NCBI RefSeq assembly: GCF_039993895.1
Contig: NZ_CP121194.1
Coordinates: 2,790,001-2,854,000, forward strand
From: Edaphobacter paludis
Lineage (GTDB): Bacteria > Acidobacteriota > Terriglobia > Terriglobales > Acidobacteriaceae
Direction of reading: 5' to 3'
Length of the DNA stretch: 64,000 bases
Part shown: positions 54,933 through 63,200 of the stretch, one piece after another
Position numbering within the stretch: the stretch's first letter is position 1
Layout of the letters: each line of letters starts with the position of its first letter
Notes under the pieces: model-generated
What the model saw: only the letters and a program-made list of their open reading frames with translations
Told to the model about the DNA's origin: nothing
Databases searched by the model: none
Made by a program: the position numbers and the translations under genes

Positions 54933-55730
54933 ATGCGATTTCCTGCGCTTCCACTGCTTGCCGCTCTTCTGCTGATGTCTCCTCTTTCCGCTCCGGCACA
55001 AGATTGGGCTAAGGCACGGCTCGACCAGTCGCCCCGACACCATGAGTATGTTTCGCTCAAGCATGGTGACCGGACGGTTCAGGCCTTTGTCGTCTATCCG
55101 GAGGTCAGCGGGAAGGCGCCGGTCGTCGTTCTTATCCATGAGATCTTCGGCCTGACCGACTGGGCCAAGGAGATGGCCGACGAGATTGCAGCGAAGGGCT
55201 ACATTGTGGTCGCGCCCGATCTGCTCTCCGGGCATGGGCCGAAGGGCGGCGGCTTCAGTGAGTTCGCCAGTCAGGAAGATGCTGTGAAGGCGGTCTCCGC
55301 ACTGAACCCTGATGACGTGAATGCCGACCTGGACGCCGCAGCCGATTACGCGAAGAAGATTCCTTCGGCCAACGGCAAGCTGGCCGTGGCAGGCTTTTGC
55401 TGGGGTGGAGGAAAGTCCTTTGCATTTGCGACTCATCGCCATGGCCTTTCGGCCGCGTTCGTCTTCTATGGTCCACCCCCATCTGAGTTCACCACGATTA
55501 GCGCACCGGTCTATGGCTTCTATGCCGGAAACGATGCGCGCATCAGTGCTACTGTTCCAGCTACTACCGAGGGCATGAAAGCTGCGCACAAAAAATATGA
55601 GCCGGTGATCTACGATGGCGCGGGGCATGGGTTTATGCGGGCGGGCGAGGCTCCTGATCCGACACCGGCGAATAAAACGGCGCGAGAAGAGGGATTCGAA
55701 CGTCTCGTGAAGCTACTTGGCACGATGTGA
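54933..55730 (+). CDS. Dienelactone hydrolase-family protein
   Basis: This 265-residue alpha/beta-hydrolase has a signal peptide (LPLLAALLLMSPLSAPAQ). The catalytic cysteine is in VAGFCWGGGKS, the acid in FYAGNDARIS and the histidine in DGAGHGFMR, the typical Cys-Asp-His triad of dienelactone hydrolases. VVLIHEIFGLTDW is the oxyanion loop. The frame is open to 54837, but the signal peptide begins at the ATG at 54933. It may hydrolyse esters or lactones outside the cytoplasm. Substrate unknown. Confidence 0.88.
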   Translation: MRFPALPLLAALLLMSPLSAPAQDWAKARLDQSPRHHEYVSLKHGDRTVQAFVVYPEVSGKAPVVVLIHEIFGLTDWAKEMADEIAAKGYIVVAPDLLSGHGPKGGGFSEFASQEDAVKAVSALNPDDVNADLDAAADYAKKIPSANGKLAVAGFCWGGGKSFAFATHRHGLSAAFVFYGPPPSEFTTISAPVYGFYAGNDARISATVPATTEGMKAAHKKYEPVIYDGAGHGFMRAGEAPDPTPANKTAREEGFERLVKLLGTM

Positions 55731-55761
55731 CGGGCTGCATTGGCGGCTGCGATAATGAGAT

Positions 55762-56430
55762 GTGACTGCCTCCCTTCAAGATCAACTCGATCTCATTACT
55801 CAAAACACGCGCAAGCTGGTGCAGGCTGAACGCCTCGCAATCTCCGAACAGGCCACTGTCGATCTTTTCAACACTGGCATTGAAGAGCGCATTCTTTCTA
55901 TTGGAAGCGTCGCGCCAAGCTTCTCGCTTCCGGACACCCGCAGCGGCAAGCCTGTTAGCTCTGCCGACCTTCTAGCCCTTGGGCCACTGGTGATTAATTT
56001 CTTTCGCGGTCGGTGGTGCCCCTACTGTGTCACGGAACTGGAGACATGGCGGGAACTTTATCCGGAGCTTCGTGAGCGCGGTGCGTTCTTTGTTGCCATC
56101 TCGCCGCAGACGCCGCGGCAGAACGACTTCATGATTCAGCAGCATGCGTTGCCCTTCCCTCTACTGGCTGATGCGGGCGCTGCCGTGGCTGAAAAGTTTG
56201 GCATTGCCTACACCATCCCTGAGCAGCATCGGCGCTACTACCAGAGCATCCTCGTCAATATTCCATTCAATAACGCTGGGCTGAGTTATCACAATGCTAC
56301 CGAAGAGAGTTGGCGGCTTCCGTTGCCTGCGGTCTTTGTGATTCGACAGGATGGGACTATCGCTTTCAGTGAAGCGCATGCGGATTTCCGCGTGCGTCCT
56401 GAACCTGCCGATGTGCTGGCTGCGCTTTAA
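55762..56430 (+). CDS. AhpC/TSA-type peroxiredoxin-like protein
   Basis: This is a 222-residue thioredoxin-fold protein. IGSVAPSFSLPDTRSGKPV is the peroxiredoxin opening. FFRGRWCPYCVTELETW carries a CxxC in place of the classic single peroxidatic cysteine (T/SxxC), so it may act as a bacterioferritin-comigratory or thiol-disulfide-type reductase. It begins with GTG at 55762. It follows the dienelactone hydrolase by about 30 bases and could be co-transcribed. The exact activity is uncertain. Confidence 0.85.
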   Translation: MTASLQDQLDLITQNTRKLVQAERLAISEQATVDLFNTGIEERILSIGSVAPSFSLPDTRSGKPVSSADLLALGPLVINFFRGRWCPYCVTELETWRELYPELRERGAFFVAISPQTPRQNDFMIQQHALPFPLLADAGAAVAEKFGIAYTIPEQHRRYYQSILVNIPFNNAGLSYHNATEESWRLPLPAVFVIRQDGTIAFSEAHADFRVRPEPADVLAAL

Positions 56431-56471
56431 TGTGCATCGACAGATTCTGCTGCTAAGAAGGACGTACCTCC

Positions 56472-56522
56472 GCGGCTAAAGCCGCATTGCAAATGAGTTT
56501 GTGGCACGGCTGAAGCCGTGCC
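56472..56522. repeat. Two stem-loops with ggct-aagcc core (REP-like)
   Basis: GCGGCT-aa-AGCCGC (56472-56485) and GGCACGGCT-ga-AGCCGTGCC (56503-56522) share the core seen at 41737-41748. They stand after the peroxiredoxin gene. Confidence 0.5.
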
Positions 56523-56559
56523 CTTAACAAACCTGAAAGATTCTGCGGATGCGCAAGAT

Positions 56560-56592
56560 AGCGATGCCCGCCTCAAAAGGGCAGGCATCGCT
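56560..56592. terminator. Hairpin between the peroxiredoxin gene and pgi
   Basis: AGCGATGCC and GGCATCGCT form a nine-pair outer stem, with further inner pairs after one mismatch. It lies between the ends of two convergent genes and may end both transcripts. Downstream T content is modest in either direction. Confidence 0.5.
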
Positions 56593-56614
56593 GTTTGTTC
56601 GGCGGCGGTAGACG

Positions 56615-58246
56615 CTATTTATTCTTGCGGTACCTCTGAATGAGGTTGGTGGTGGAGGGGTCGTGGGCCATCTTCGGCTCGGACTCGCTTTCCAGTTCGC
56701 CGATGATCTTCTGCGCCAGCACCTTGCCCAGTTCGACACCCCATTGATCGAAGGAGTCGATGTTCCAGATGGCGCCCTGCGTGAAGACAGAGTGCTCGTA
56801 GAGTGCGACGAGCTGGCCGAGTACCTTGGGTGTCAGGTGGTCAGCCAGGATCGTGTTCGACGGACGGTTGCCCTCGAAGACGCGATGCGGCACCAGCCAG
56901 TCGGGCGTCCCCTCTGCCTTGACCTGCTCGGCGGTCTTGCCAAAGGCGAGCGCCTCGGCCTGGGCGAAGACGTTGGCCATGAGCATGTCGTGATGGCGGC
57001 CAAGCGGGTTCAGGGTTTTGTAGAAGCCGATGAAGTCGCAGGGGATGAGGCGCGTGCCCTGATGGATGAGTTGATAGAAGGAGTGCTGGCCGTTGGTGCC
57101 AGGCTCGCCCCAGTAGATCGGGCCAGTCTGGACCTCTACTTGTTTGCCGTCGAGGGTGACGTGCTTGCCGTTCGACTCCATGGTCAACTGCTGGAGATAA
57201 GCGGGAAAGCGCTTGAGGTACTGCTCGTAGGGAAGAATCGCGACGGTCTGCGCGTCGAAGAAGTCGGTGTACCAGATGGTCAGCAGGCCAAGGAGAACGG
57301 GGAGATTTTTTTCGAACGGCGTGGTGCGGAAGTGCACGTCCATCTCGTGAAATCCGGCGAGCAGGTCGCGGAAGTTGGCTGGCCCGATGGCGAGCATCGT
57401 CGAGAGGCCGATGGCCGAGTCCATGGAGTAGCGGCCGCCGACCCAGTCCCAGAAGCCGAACATGTTGGCGGTATCGATGCCGAACTTCGCTACCTCTTTC
57501 GCGTTGGTGGAGATGGCGACGAAGTGCTTTGCTACCGCCTTCTCGTCGCCGAGCTTTGCCAGCGCCCAGTCGCGCGCGGTGTGCGCATTGGTCATGGTTT
57601 CGAGCGTGGTGAAGGTCTTGGAGGCGACCAGGAACAGCGTCTCCTCGGCGTCGAGGTCGCGCACGGCTTCGGCGAAGTCAGAGCCATCGACGTTCGAGAC
57701 GAAGCGGAAGGTGAGGTCGCGCTGGCTGTAGAACTTCAGCGCTTCGTAGGCCATGACGGGGCCGAGGTCGGAGCCGCCGATTCCGATGTTGACTACGTTG
57801 CGGATTTTTTTGCCGGTGTGGCCTTTCCACTCTCCACTGCGGACGCGATCGGCGAAGGCGGACATCTTGTCGAGTACCTCGTGCACGGGGGGAACTACGT
57901 CTTCGCCGTCCACAACAATGGACTCGCCCTTCGGGGCGCGTAGAGCGACATGCAGAACGGCACGGTTCTCCGTGATGTTGATCTTGTCGCCGCGGAACAT
58001 GGCGTCAATCTTCTCGCGCAGGCCTGACTCATCGGCGAGTTGTACCAGCAGCTTCAGGGTCTCGTCGGTGATGCGGTTCTTCGAGTAGTCGAGAAAGATA
58101 CCGCCCGTCTCGGCGGTGAAGCGCTCGCCGCGCGCCGGATCGTCAGCGAACAGCTCACGCAGATGCTTGCCGCCAATCTGCTGAAGGTGAGTTTGAAGGG
58201 CCTTCCAGGCCTTGCGTTCGCTGAGAGGTACAGTCTGAGTTGCCAT
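56615..58246 (-). CDS. pgi: Glucose-6-phosphate isomerase
   Basis: This 543-residue cytoplasmic enzyme interconverts glucose-6-phosphate and fructose-6-phosphate. The signature blocks [56 protein letters not shown] and [27 protein letters not shown] (in part: [19 protein letters not shown]) are all present. The length matches enterobacterial-type PGI. The start ATG at 58246 is divergent from the IclR gene. With manA nearby it places fructose-6-phosphate metabolism here. Confidence 0.96.
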   Translation of the reverse strand: MATQTVPLSERKAWKALQTHLQQIGGKHLRELFADDPARGERFTAETGGIFLDYSKNRITDETLKLLVQLADESGLREKIDAMFRGDKINITENRAVLHVALRAPKGESIVVDGEDVVPPVHEVLDKMSAFADRVRSGEWKGHTGKKIRNVVNIGIGGSDLGPVMAYEALKFYSQRDLTFRFVSNVDGSDFAEAVRDLDAEETLFLVASKTFTTLETMTNAHTARDWALAKLGDEKAVAKHFVAISTNAKEVAKFGIDTANMFGFWDWVGGRYSMDSAIGLSTMLAIGPANFRDLLAGFHEMDVHFRTTPFEKNLPVLLGLLTIWYTDFFDAQTVAILPYEQYLKRFPAYLQQLTMESNGKHVTLDGKQVEVQTGPIYWGEPGTNGQHSFYQLIHQGTRLIPCDFIGFYKTLNPLGRHHDMLMANVFAQAEALAFGKTAEQVKAEGTPDWLVPHRVFEGNRPSNTILADHLTPKVLGQLVALYEHSVFTQGAIWNIDSFDQWGVELGKVLAQKIIGELESESEPKMAHDPSTTNLIQRYRKNK

Positions 58247-58447
58247 GCGCTTTGCTTCTCCTTTGTCGAGCCGATCCTGAGTGTCTGGATATTAGTTTAG
58301 AGCCGAAGTTTGACGGACCGTTGAATCGGCGGCCCTTGGTGGTTGAGATGCCTGATCTTGCGTTGAAGTGAATGTGCGTTTATCGTATATGTAGTCCGGC
58401 TATCGCCCCATGCCTCTTTTCGCGATGACCGCCATGGAAGGATTCCA

Positions 58448-59311
58448 ATGAGTCTCGCTCCTCGCCGCGCCGCCCTCCCCACTGAATCACTGGCGGCTGC
58501 TCCTCTGCCCGATGCGCCGAAGGCCACTCCCGCCTCATCGCTTGACGTCTATACGGGCGACCCGAATTTCATGACTTCGCTGGCGCGGGGCCTTATCGTG
58601 ATCCAGGCGTTCACGCAGCAGTCGCCGCAGATGACGATCTCTCAACTGAGCATGAAGACCGGCCTCTCGCGTGCGGCGGTCCGGCGTTGTCTTTATACGC
58701 TGACCAAGCTGGGTTTTGCCGGGGCGGAGGACGGGTCGCGCTACTCGCTGCGTCCGCGCATGTTGACGCTTTCACACACTTACACGGCTTCGAATACGCT
58801 ATCGAGCGCGGCACAGCCTATTCTTGAGCGCATGTCGGCGGCGCTGCGTGAATCTTTTTCGGTGGCTACGCTGGATGGTGAGGACATCGTCTACATCGCG
58901 CGCACCAGCGTCAGCCGGGTGATGTCGGTGGACCTGCATATCGGCAGCCGGCTGCCGGCGTATTGCACGAGCATGGGGCGGATCTTGCTGGCTTATCTGC
59001 CTGCGGAGCAGCTCGAGAGCTATCTTGCCAAGGTCGTGCTTACGCCTTATACGACGCGGACGGTGAACTCGATCGAGAAGCTGCGGCTGCATCTGCGCAA
59101 CATTCGACGGAATGGCTATGCTATCTGCGATCAGGAGTATGAGGTTGGGCTGCGGTCGCTGGCCGTGCCGGTGTACTCGCCTGCGGGGCGGGCAGTGGCG
59201 ACGATCAACCTGAGCGGAAATGCGCAGCGGATGTCGGTGCTGGATATGCAGACGCGGTATCTGCCGCATCTGCGGAATGCGGCCAGCGAATTGAGCGTCT
59301 TTCTGCGCTGA
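58448..59311 (+). CDS. IclR-family transcriptional regulator
   Basis: This 287-residue regulator begins with an unstructured Ala/Pro-rich segment (~45 residues). A winged-helix DNA-binding domain follows (TISQLSMKTGLSRAAVRRCLYTL) and then an IclR effector domain (VDLHIGSRLPAYCTSMGRILLAYL, ICDQEYEVGLRSLAVPVY). The layout resembles PcaR/PobR regulators of aromatic or sugar-acid catabolism. AAGGA lies just before the ATG at 58448. It shares a 200-base divergent region with pgi and may regulate it or itself. The ligand is unknown. Confidence 0.9.
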   Translation: MSLAPRRAALPTESLAAAPLPDAPKATPASSLDVYTGDPNFMTSLARGLIVIQAFTQQSPQMTISQLSMKTGLSRAAVRRCLYTLTKLGFAGAEDGSRYSLRPRMLTLSHTYTASNTLSSAAQPILERMSAALRESFSVATLDGEDIVYIARTSVSRVMSVDLHIGSRLPAYCTSMGRILLAYLPAEQLESYLAKVVLTPYTTRTVNSIEKLRLHLRNIRRNGYAICDQEYEVGLRSLAVPVYSPAGRAVATINLSGNAQRMSVLDMQTRYLPHLRNAASELSVFLR

Positions 59312-59322
59312 TCTTCGTGGCT

Positions 59323-60228
59323 TTATTTTGCCGGGGCGCTGCAACGAACGAATGACAAAGCTGCCGGTGCATCGATGGTGATGTCTCCCGTTCCCTGGGG
59401 CAGGATGACTGCCTGACCGGGTTTCAGACCAGTGGAGCCTTTGCTGCTTTTCACTGTGCCCCAGCCGGAGAGACTGACCAGGCAGGCGGGGCCGCTGTTG
59501 GTGATCTTGATTTCGCCGAATGGAACATCGAAGCGGTCTACAGTGAAATACTTCTGTTCGATGAGGCGGATGAAGCCGTCCATCTGCCGGGGCTCTACCT
59601 TGCCTGCTTCGGTCTTCGCCTTGATGACGGCGATTCCCTGCTCCAGATGTAGTTCGCGGGGGCGGCCGTAGTCGTAGAGGCGGTAGGTGATGTCGCTGGT
59701 CTGCTGCGTCTCAAGCAGCACGACGCCGGGGCCAATAGCGTGGACCGTTCCGGCATCGACGAAGATCATGTCGTCTACGGATACTGGGACTTGTTCGAGC
59801 AGGTCTTCCATCTTTCCATCGGCGACGGAGGTGGCAACTTCGGCTGCGCCCACTCCGGGCTTGAGGCCGAGAGATACGGCAGCTCCGGGGACGGCTTCGA
59901 GAACGTACCAGCACTCGGTTTTGCCGCGGGTCTCGCCTGCGGCCTGGGCCTGCGCGTCGTCGGGATGCACCTGGACGGAGAGTTTGTCATTGGGAAAGAG
60001 AATCTTAACCAGAAGCGGGAACTCGCCGCCGATATGGCTGTACATTCCTGCGAGGGTCTTTCCGGTGAAGGGGCCGGTTTCGACGACGCAGGCCGGGCCG
60101 GTCAGCCAGGCCTCTCCGACCAGTTCGTTTGTTCCGGTCGATTCGTACCAGGGGCGAAGATCGCTCTTGCCCCAGGGGCGCTCGCTGAACCAGGGCTTCA
60201 ACCGAAACGGTGCAATGCTAGTCGTCAT
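59323..60228 (-). CDS. manA: Type I mannose-6-phosphate isomerase
   Basis: This 301-residue zinc enzyme interconverts mannose-6-phosphate and fructose-6-phosphate. Zinc and active-site blocks seen are KLSVQVHPDDAQA, GKTECWYVLEA and IFVDAGTVHAIGPG. The cupin end reads YRLYDYGRPRELHLEQG. ATGs occur at 60234 and 60228. The 60228 ATG has GAAGG six bases upstream and is chosen. The gene overlaps the 3' end of the phosphoesterase gene in another frame. It is convergent with the IclR gene, 12 bases away. Mannose released by the GH92 enzyme could enter through it. Confidence 0.92.
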   Translation of the reverse strand: MTTSIAPFRLKPWFSERPWGKSDLRPWYESTGTNELVGEAWLTGPACVVETGPFTGKTLAGMYSHIGGEFPLLVKILFPNDKLSVQVHPDDAQAQAAGETRGKTECWYVLEAVPGAAVSLGLKPGVGAAEVATSVADGKMEDLLEQVPVSVDDMIFVDAGTVHAIGPGVVLLETQQTSDITYRLYDYGRPRELHLEQGIAVIKAKTEAGKVEPRQMDGFIRLIEQKYFTVDRFDVPFGEIKITNSGPACLVSLSGWGTVKSSKGSTGLKPGQAVILPQGTGDITIDAPAALSFVRCSAPAK

Positions 60229-63049
60229 CGTCATCCTTCACTTTCTTGTAATGGATCAGCAACTGAGCGGGAACCGGTTTGTTGCCCATTGCGTCCTTCC
60301 ACAGGATAACGTTCAATTTACGTGAATCGGCGCGGTCGGCGTGGCGGAAGTCCATTTTCATGCTTTCCTTCGCCCCGGGCGCTGTTTTTTTGTTGGCGGT
60401 GTAGATGAGGCCGTTGTCGCGGTTGGCGTAGTCGGCGGTAAAGGGCGGCTGATCGCCGGGGCCGGTGAACTCGGGCGTCATCGCGCTGCTGAAGGCGTCG
60501 TTGTTGTTCATCGGGGGCAGGCCGAGCACCATCTCCATGGTTCGGATCATGGAGACGGTGGTGTAGAAGCGGCTATCGACGAAAGCGCTGCCGCTGGAGT
60601 TTCTGGGCGAATATTTGCTGACGACCAGCGCCATGCTGCGGTGCGCGTCCACGTGGTCGGCGCCGTTCTGGGCGTCATCTTCCAGGATGAAAAATGCTGT
60701 GTCGTTCCAATAGGCCGAGTGTGAGACCGCATCCACGGCGCGACCGATGGCCAGATCGTTATCGGCGATGGAGGACTTCGGAGAGGGTGCGCCGGGACGG
60801 GTTCCCGCGGTGTGATCGTCCGGCATTCGCAGCATCACGAAGTCGGGCATGGTGTCGTTGCCGGCGTTGCGGTCGGCTACCCACTTTTTGAAGTGGCGGA
60901 GAAAAACCGCCACGCGAATCTGGTCGGGCACCATCAGTTCGAAGTCCGGCTGCTCCGGCGCGAAGTGACCGACGAGCTCGGGCTTGGTGGCGACGTTGCG
61001 CGCAAGCAGCGGAATCGCCCAAGGCCATTTGCTGATACCGCCGCCCCATTCCTCGGGAATTTTACCGCCGGGCGCAATCGACTTCGGGACGCAGAGTTTG
61101 GTTGCACCGGACATCGCTCCCTGATTGGGGTTGATCTCCTTCATCGCGTTCTTGTCGCTGCAAAAGGTGGAGGAGATGTACTCGCCAAAGTGATAGAGCG
61201 TCTTGCCGTGCGCAGCGAGATCGCCCCACAGGTAGCCGCTCTCCGGCTCGTTGACGTCGGGGATGTTCTGCTGGATGGGATAGCCTTCGGCGACCATGCC
61301 TTCGAAGTCGTAGCTGCGCTGGCCACGGCCGTAGTTCTGAGACCAGGTCTTCTCCAGATAGTCAGTGCCAATGGCAGCATTGGACCATACGTGGCCCTGG
61401 CCGGAGACCTCGCCCGAGTCGTAGAAGTTGTCGAGGACACCGAACTGGAGCGCCATGCGATGCTGGTTGGGCGTAATGTCAGCGCCGTACATGGTGAGGC
61501 TGGGATCACCGTTGCCTACGGGTTTTCCATCCTGCTTTAAATCGCCGAATAGCTGATCGTAGGTGCGGTTCTCTTTGATGATGTAGATCACATGCTTGAT
61601 GGGGTTGGAGCCGTCGGCGAAGTGCAGCTTTTCCTGTGCTGCCTTCTGTCGATTCGATTGAAGGACTTCATCCGTCCAGCGCGGAAGCTCCTTCTCGATC
61701 GCGTTCATGTCGAGCGAGACCATGGAGCCGTAGAGAAGTGTGCCAACGTAGGTTGTAGCTCCCTGCAACTTTTTCGTTGCCATGGTCTCCGCAGTCTGGC
61801 GTTGCGGAAAGTTGTTTGGGCCGGTTCCCTTCCCCTTGTCGGTTGCGAGGTATAGCTTGCCGCCGGTGATGGCCATCGAGATCGGAAGCCACTCGGTCGG
61901 CACAAATCCGACAGGCTCGACCATACCCTTCTTTGCTGCGCCTGCCGTCAGCTTCGATGTGTCGATTACTGCAACCGCGTCCGAACCAAAGTTCGCTACA
62001 TAGAGCTGGCGCCCATTCGCGTTGAGAGCGAGCGCGACGGGCTCCGCGCCGAAGTAGCTCTGGCCGGGGAGGCGCGTATCGAAGTAGCCCTTGATGGCAA
62101 ACTGCTCGCCTTTGATATTCACCGCTGCGACGGCGTCGCGATTCGATAGCGCAACGTACATCGTCTGGCCGTCGGGGGAGATTTCGAGCGCCGAGGGATG
62201 CGTTCCCGGAGCGGTGGCTACGCTGGGTTTCAGCAGGGAGAGTTTGCGTCCAACGACACCGCGCTTGAGATCAAGTTCCACCACCTCGGAGGCGTTCCAG
62301 AGGGCGACAAAGGCGCGTGAGCCGTTCGGCGAGACGGCCAGCGCTACGGGATAAGTAGAAGGCACGGCGTCGCTCTCGGACAGATCAAAGCGTTGGAGCG
62401 TTGCGCCTGTGGCGGCGTCGATCAGCAGGACATCGTCGGAGAGATTGTCGGCCACCAGCAGCTTCTCCGCGCTGGCGCTGCCTATGACTGCAATCGCTGC
62501 CGGAAATGGAACTCCTTTGTCGCCTGGGGCGCCGCCAACCAGCATGGTGCGGCGTGCGCCTGCCAACTGTTGCAGCGGAATTTTGATCATTCGCTCGCGG
62601 GAGATCCTGCCATCGCTGAAGCCGTAGATCACAATGCCGTTGCCGGTGTCGTGGATGCGCTTCCCTGTCGGATCGCTGGTCGAACCGATGCTGGCGTAGA
62701 GGTGCTTGCCGTCGCGGCTGAAGGCGAGGCCGGAGTAGAGCGTCTGCCCGGCACCCACCATTGTCCAGTCATCGGGAAAATCGGTCACTGTGCCAGTCCG
62801 CGTGTCCATCACCGCGAGTGACTGCATGTAGTTGGACTCGTAGGTTCCGTAGCCTGCGTTGACGGTCACGACGTAACGTCCGTCGGGCGAAGCAGCCATC
62901 GAAATAGGCAGGCTATTGAGACGCTGCGGACTGCCCGGCACCTGGCCTAGAATCTGTTTGCTGCTCGGCAGATTAATCGTCTGCCCCAAAACGCTTACGG
63001 CCCCTGCTGCCATAACAACCACGGTCAGAAATCTACTCATCCGAATCAT
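60218..63049 (-). CDS. YncE-type beta-propeller fused to a PLC-like phosphoesterase
   Basis: This 943-residue exported protein has a signal peptide, then a ~400-residue seven-bladed propeller (repeats such as PVALALNANGRQLYVANFGSD). The C-terminal phosphoesterase domain, of the phosphatidylinositol-phospholipase C type (pfam04185), begins IKHVIYIIKENRTYDQLFG. DDHTAG and FILEDDAQNGADHVDAHRS carry the metal-binding acids and histidines. It probably frees phosphate from phosphoesters outside the cell. It ends in KVKDDDDD, in a gat/gac run shared with the manA start. Upstream TTACA repeats at 63084-63141 look like a Pho box. Confidence 0.88.
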   Translation of the reverse strand: MIRMSRFLTVVVMAAGAVSVLGQTINLPSSKQILGQVPGSPQRLNSLPISMAASPDGRYVVTVNAGYGTYESNYMQSLAVMDTRTGTVTDFPDDWTMVGAGQTLYSGLAFSRDGKHLYASIGSTSDPTGKRIHDTGNGIVIYGFSDGRISRERMIKIPLQQLAGARRTMLVGGAPGDKGVPFPAAIAVIGSASAEKLLVADNLSDDVLLIDAATGATLQRFDLSESDAVPSTYPVALAVSPNGSRAFVALWNASEVVELDLKRGVVGRKLSLLKPSVATAPGTHPSALEISPDGQTMYVALSNRDAVAAVNIKGEQFAIKGYFDTRLPGQSYFGAEPVALALNANGRQLYVANFGSDAVAVIDTSKLTAGAAKKGMVEPVGFVPTEWLPISMAITGGKLYLATDKGKGTGPNNFPQRQTAETMATKKLQGATTYVGTLLYGSMVSLDMNAIEKELPRWTDEVLQSNRQKAAQEKLHFADGSNPIKHVIYIIKENRTYDQLFGDLKQDGKPVGNGDPSLTMYGADITPNQHRMALQFGVLDNFYDSGEVSGQGHVWSNAAIGTDYLEKTWSQNYGRGQRSYDFEGMVAEGYPIQQNIPDVNEPESGYLWGDLAAHGKTLYHFGEYISSTFCSDKNAMKEINPNQGAMSGATKLCVPKSIAPGGKIPEEWGGGISKWPWAIPLLARNVATKPELVGHFAPEQPDFELMVPDQIRVAVFLRHFKKWVADRNAGNDTMPDFVMLRMPDDHTAGTRPGAPSPKSSIADNDLAIGRAVDAVSHSAYWNDTAFFILEDDAQNGADHVDAHRSMALVVSKYSPRNSSGSAFVDSRFYTTVSMIRTMEMVLGLPPMNNNDAFSSAMTPEFTGPGDQPPFTADYANRDNGLIYTANKKTAPGAKESMKMDFRHADRADSRKLNVILWKDAMGNKPVPAQLLIHYKKVKDDDDD

Positions 63050-63083
63050 TCATACACATTACAACTCCTTTGTTCCGGTGGCA

Positions 63084-63141
63084 TTACAAAAGTTTTACAA
63101 AGCGCAAAGCCCGAATGCCGGGGCGTTACAAAAGTCTTACA
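63084..63141. promoter_or_regulatory. Pho-box-like 11-bp direct repeats between phosphoesterase and desaturase
   Basis: Two pairs of TTACA occur at 63084/63095 and at 63126/63137, each pair spaced exactly 11 bases, and the two pairs are 42 bases apart (about four helical turns). A further TTACA is at 63059. This matches the style of PhoB/PhoP boxes. The phosphoesterase gene starts at 63049 on one side. Confidence 0.45.
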
Positions 63142-63200
63142 ACCGCAGTCCGCCAAGCCTGATAGCGTTGATACAAGCAGTAAAAAGGACAGCTCACACC

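Noticed and set aside
56663-57943. Long 426-codon plus-strand frame opposite pgi
   Set aside because: It lies wholly within the strongly supported pgi gene on the other strand, and its translation shows no family motif. It is an antisense by-product of GC-rich codon use.
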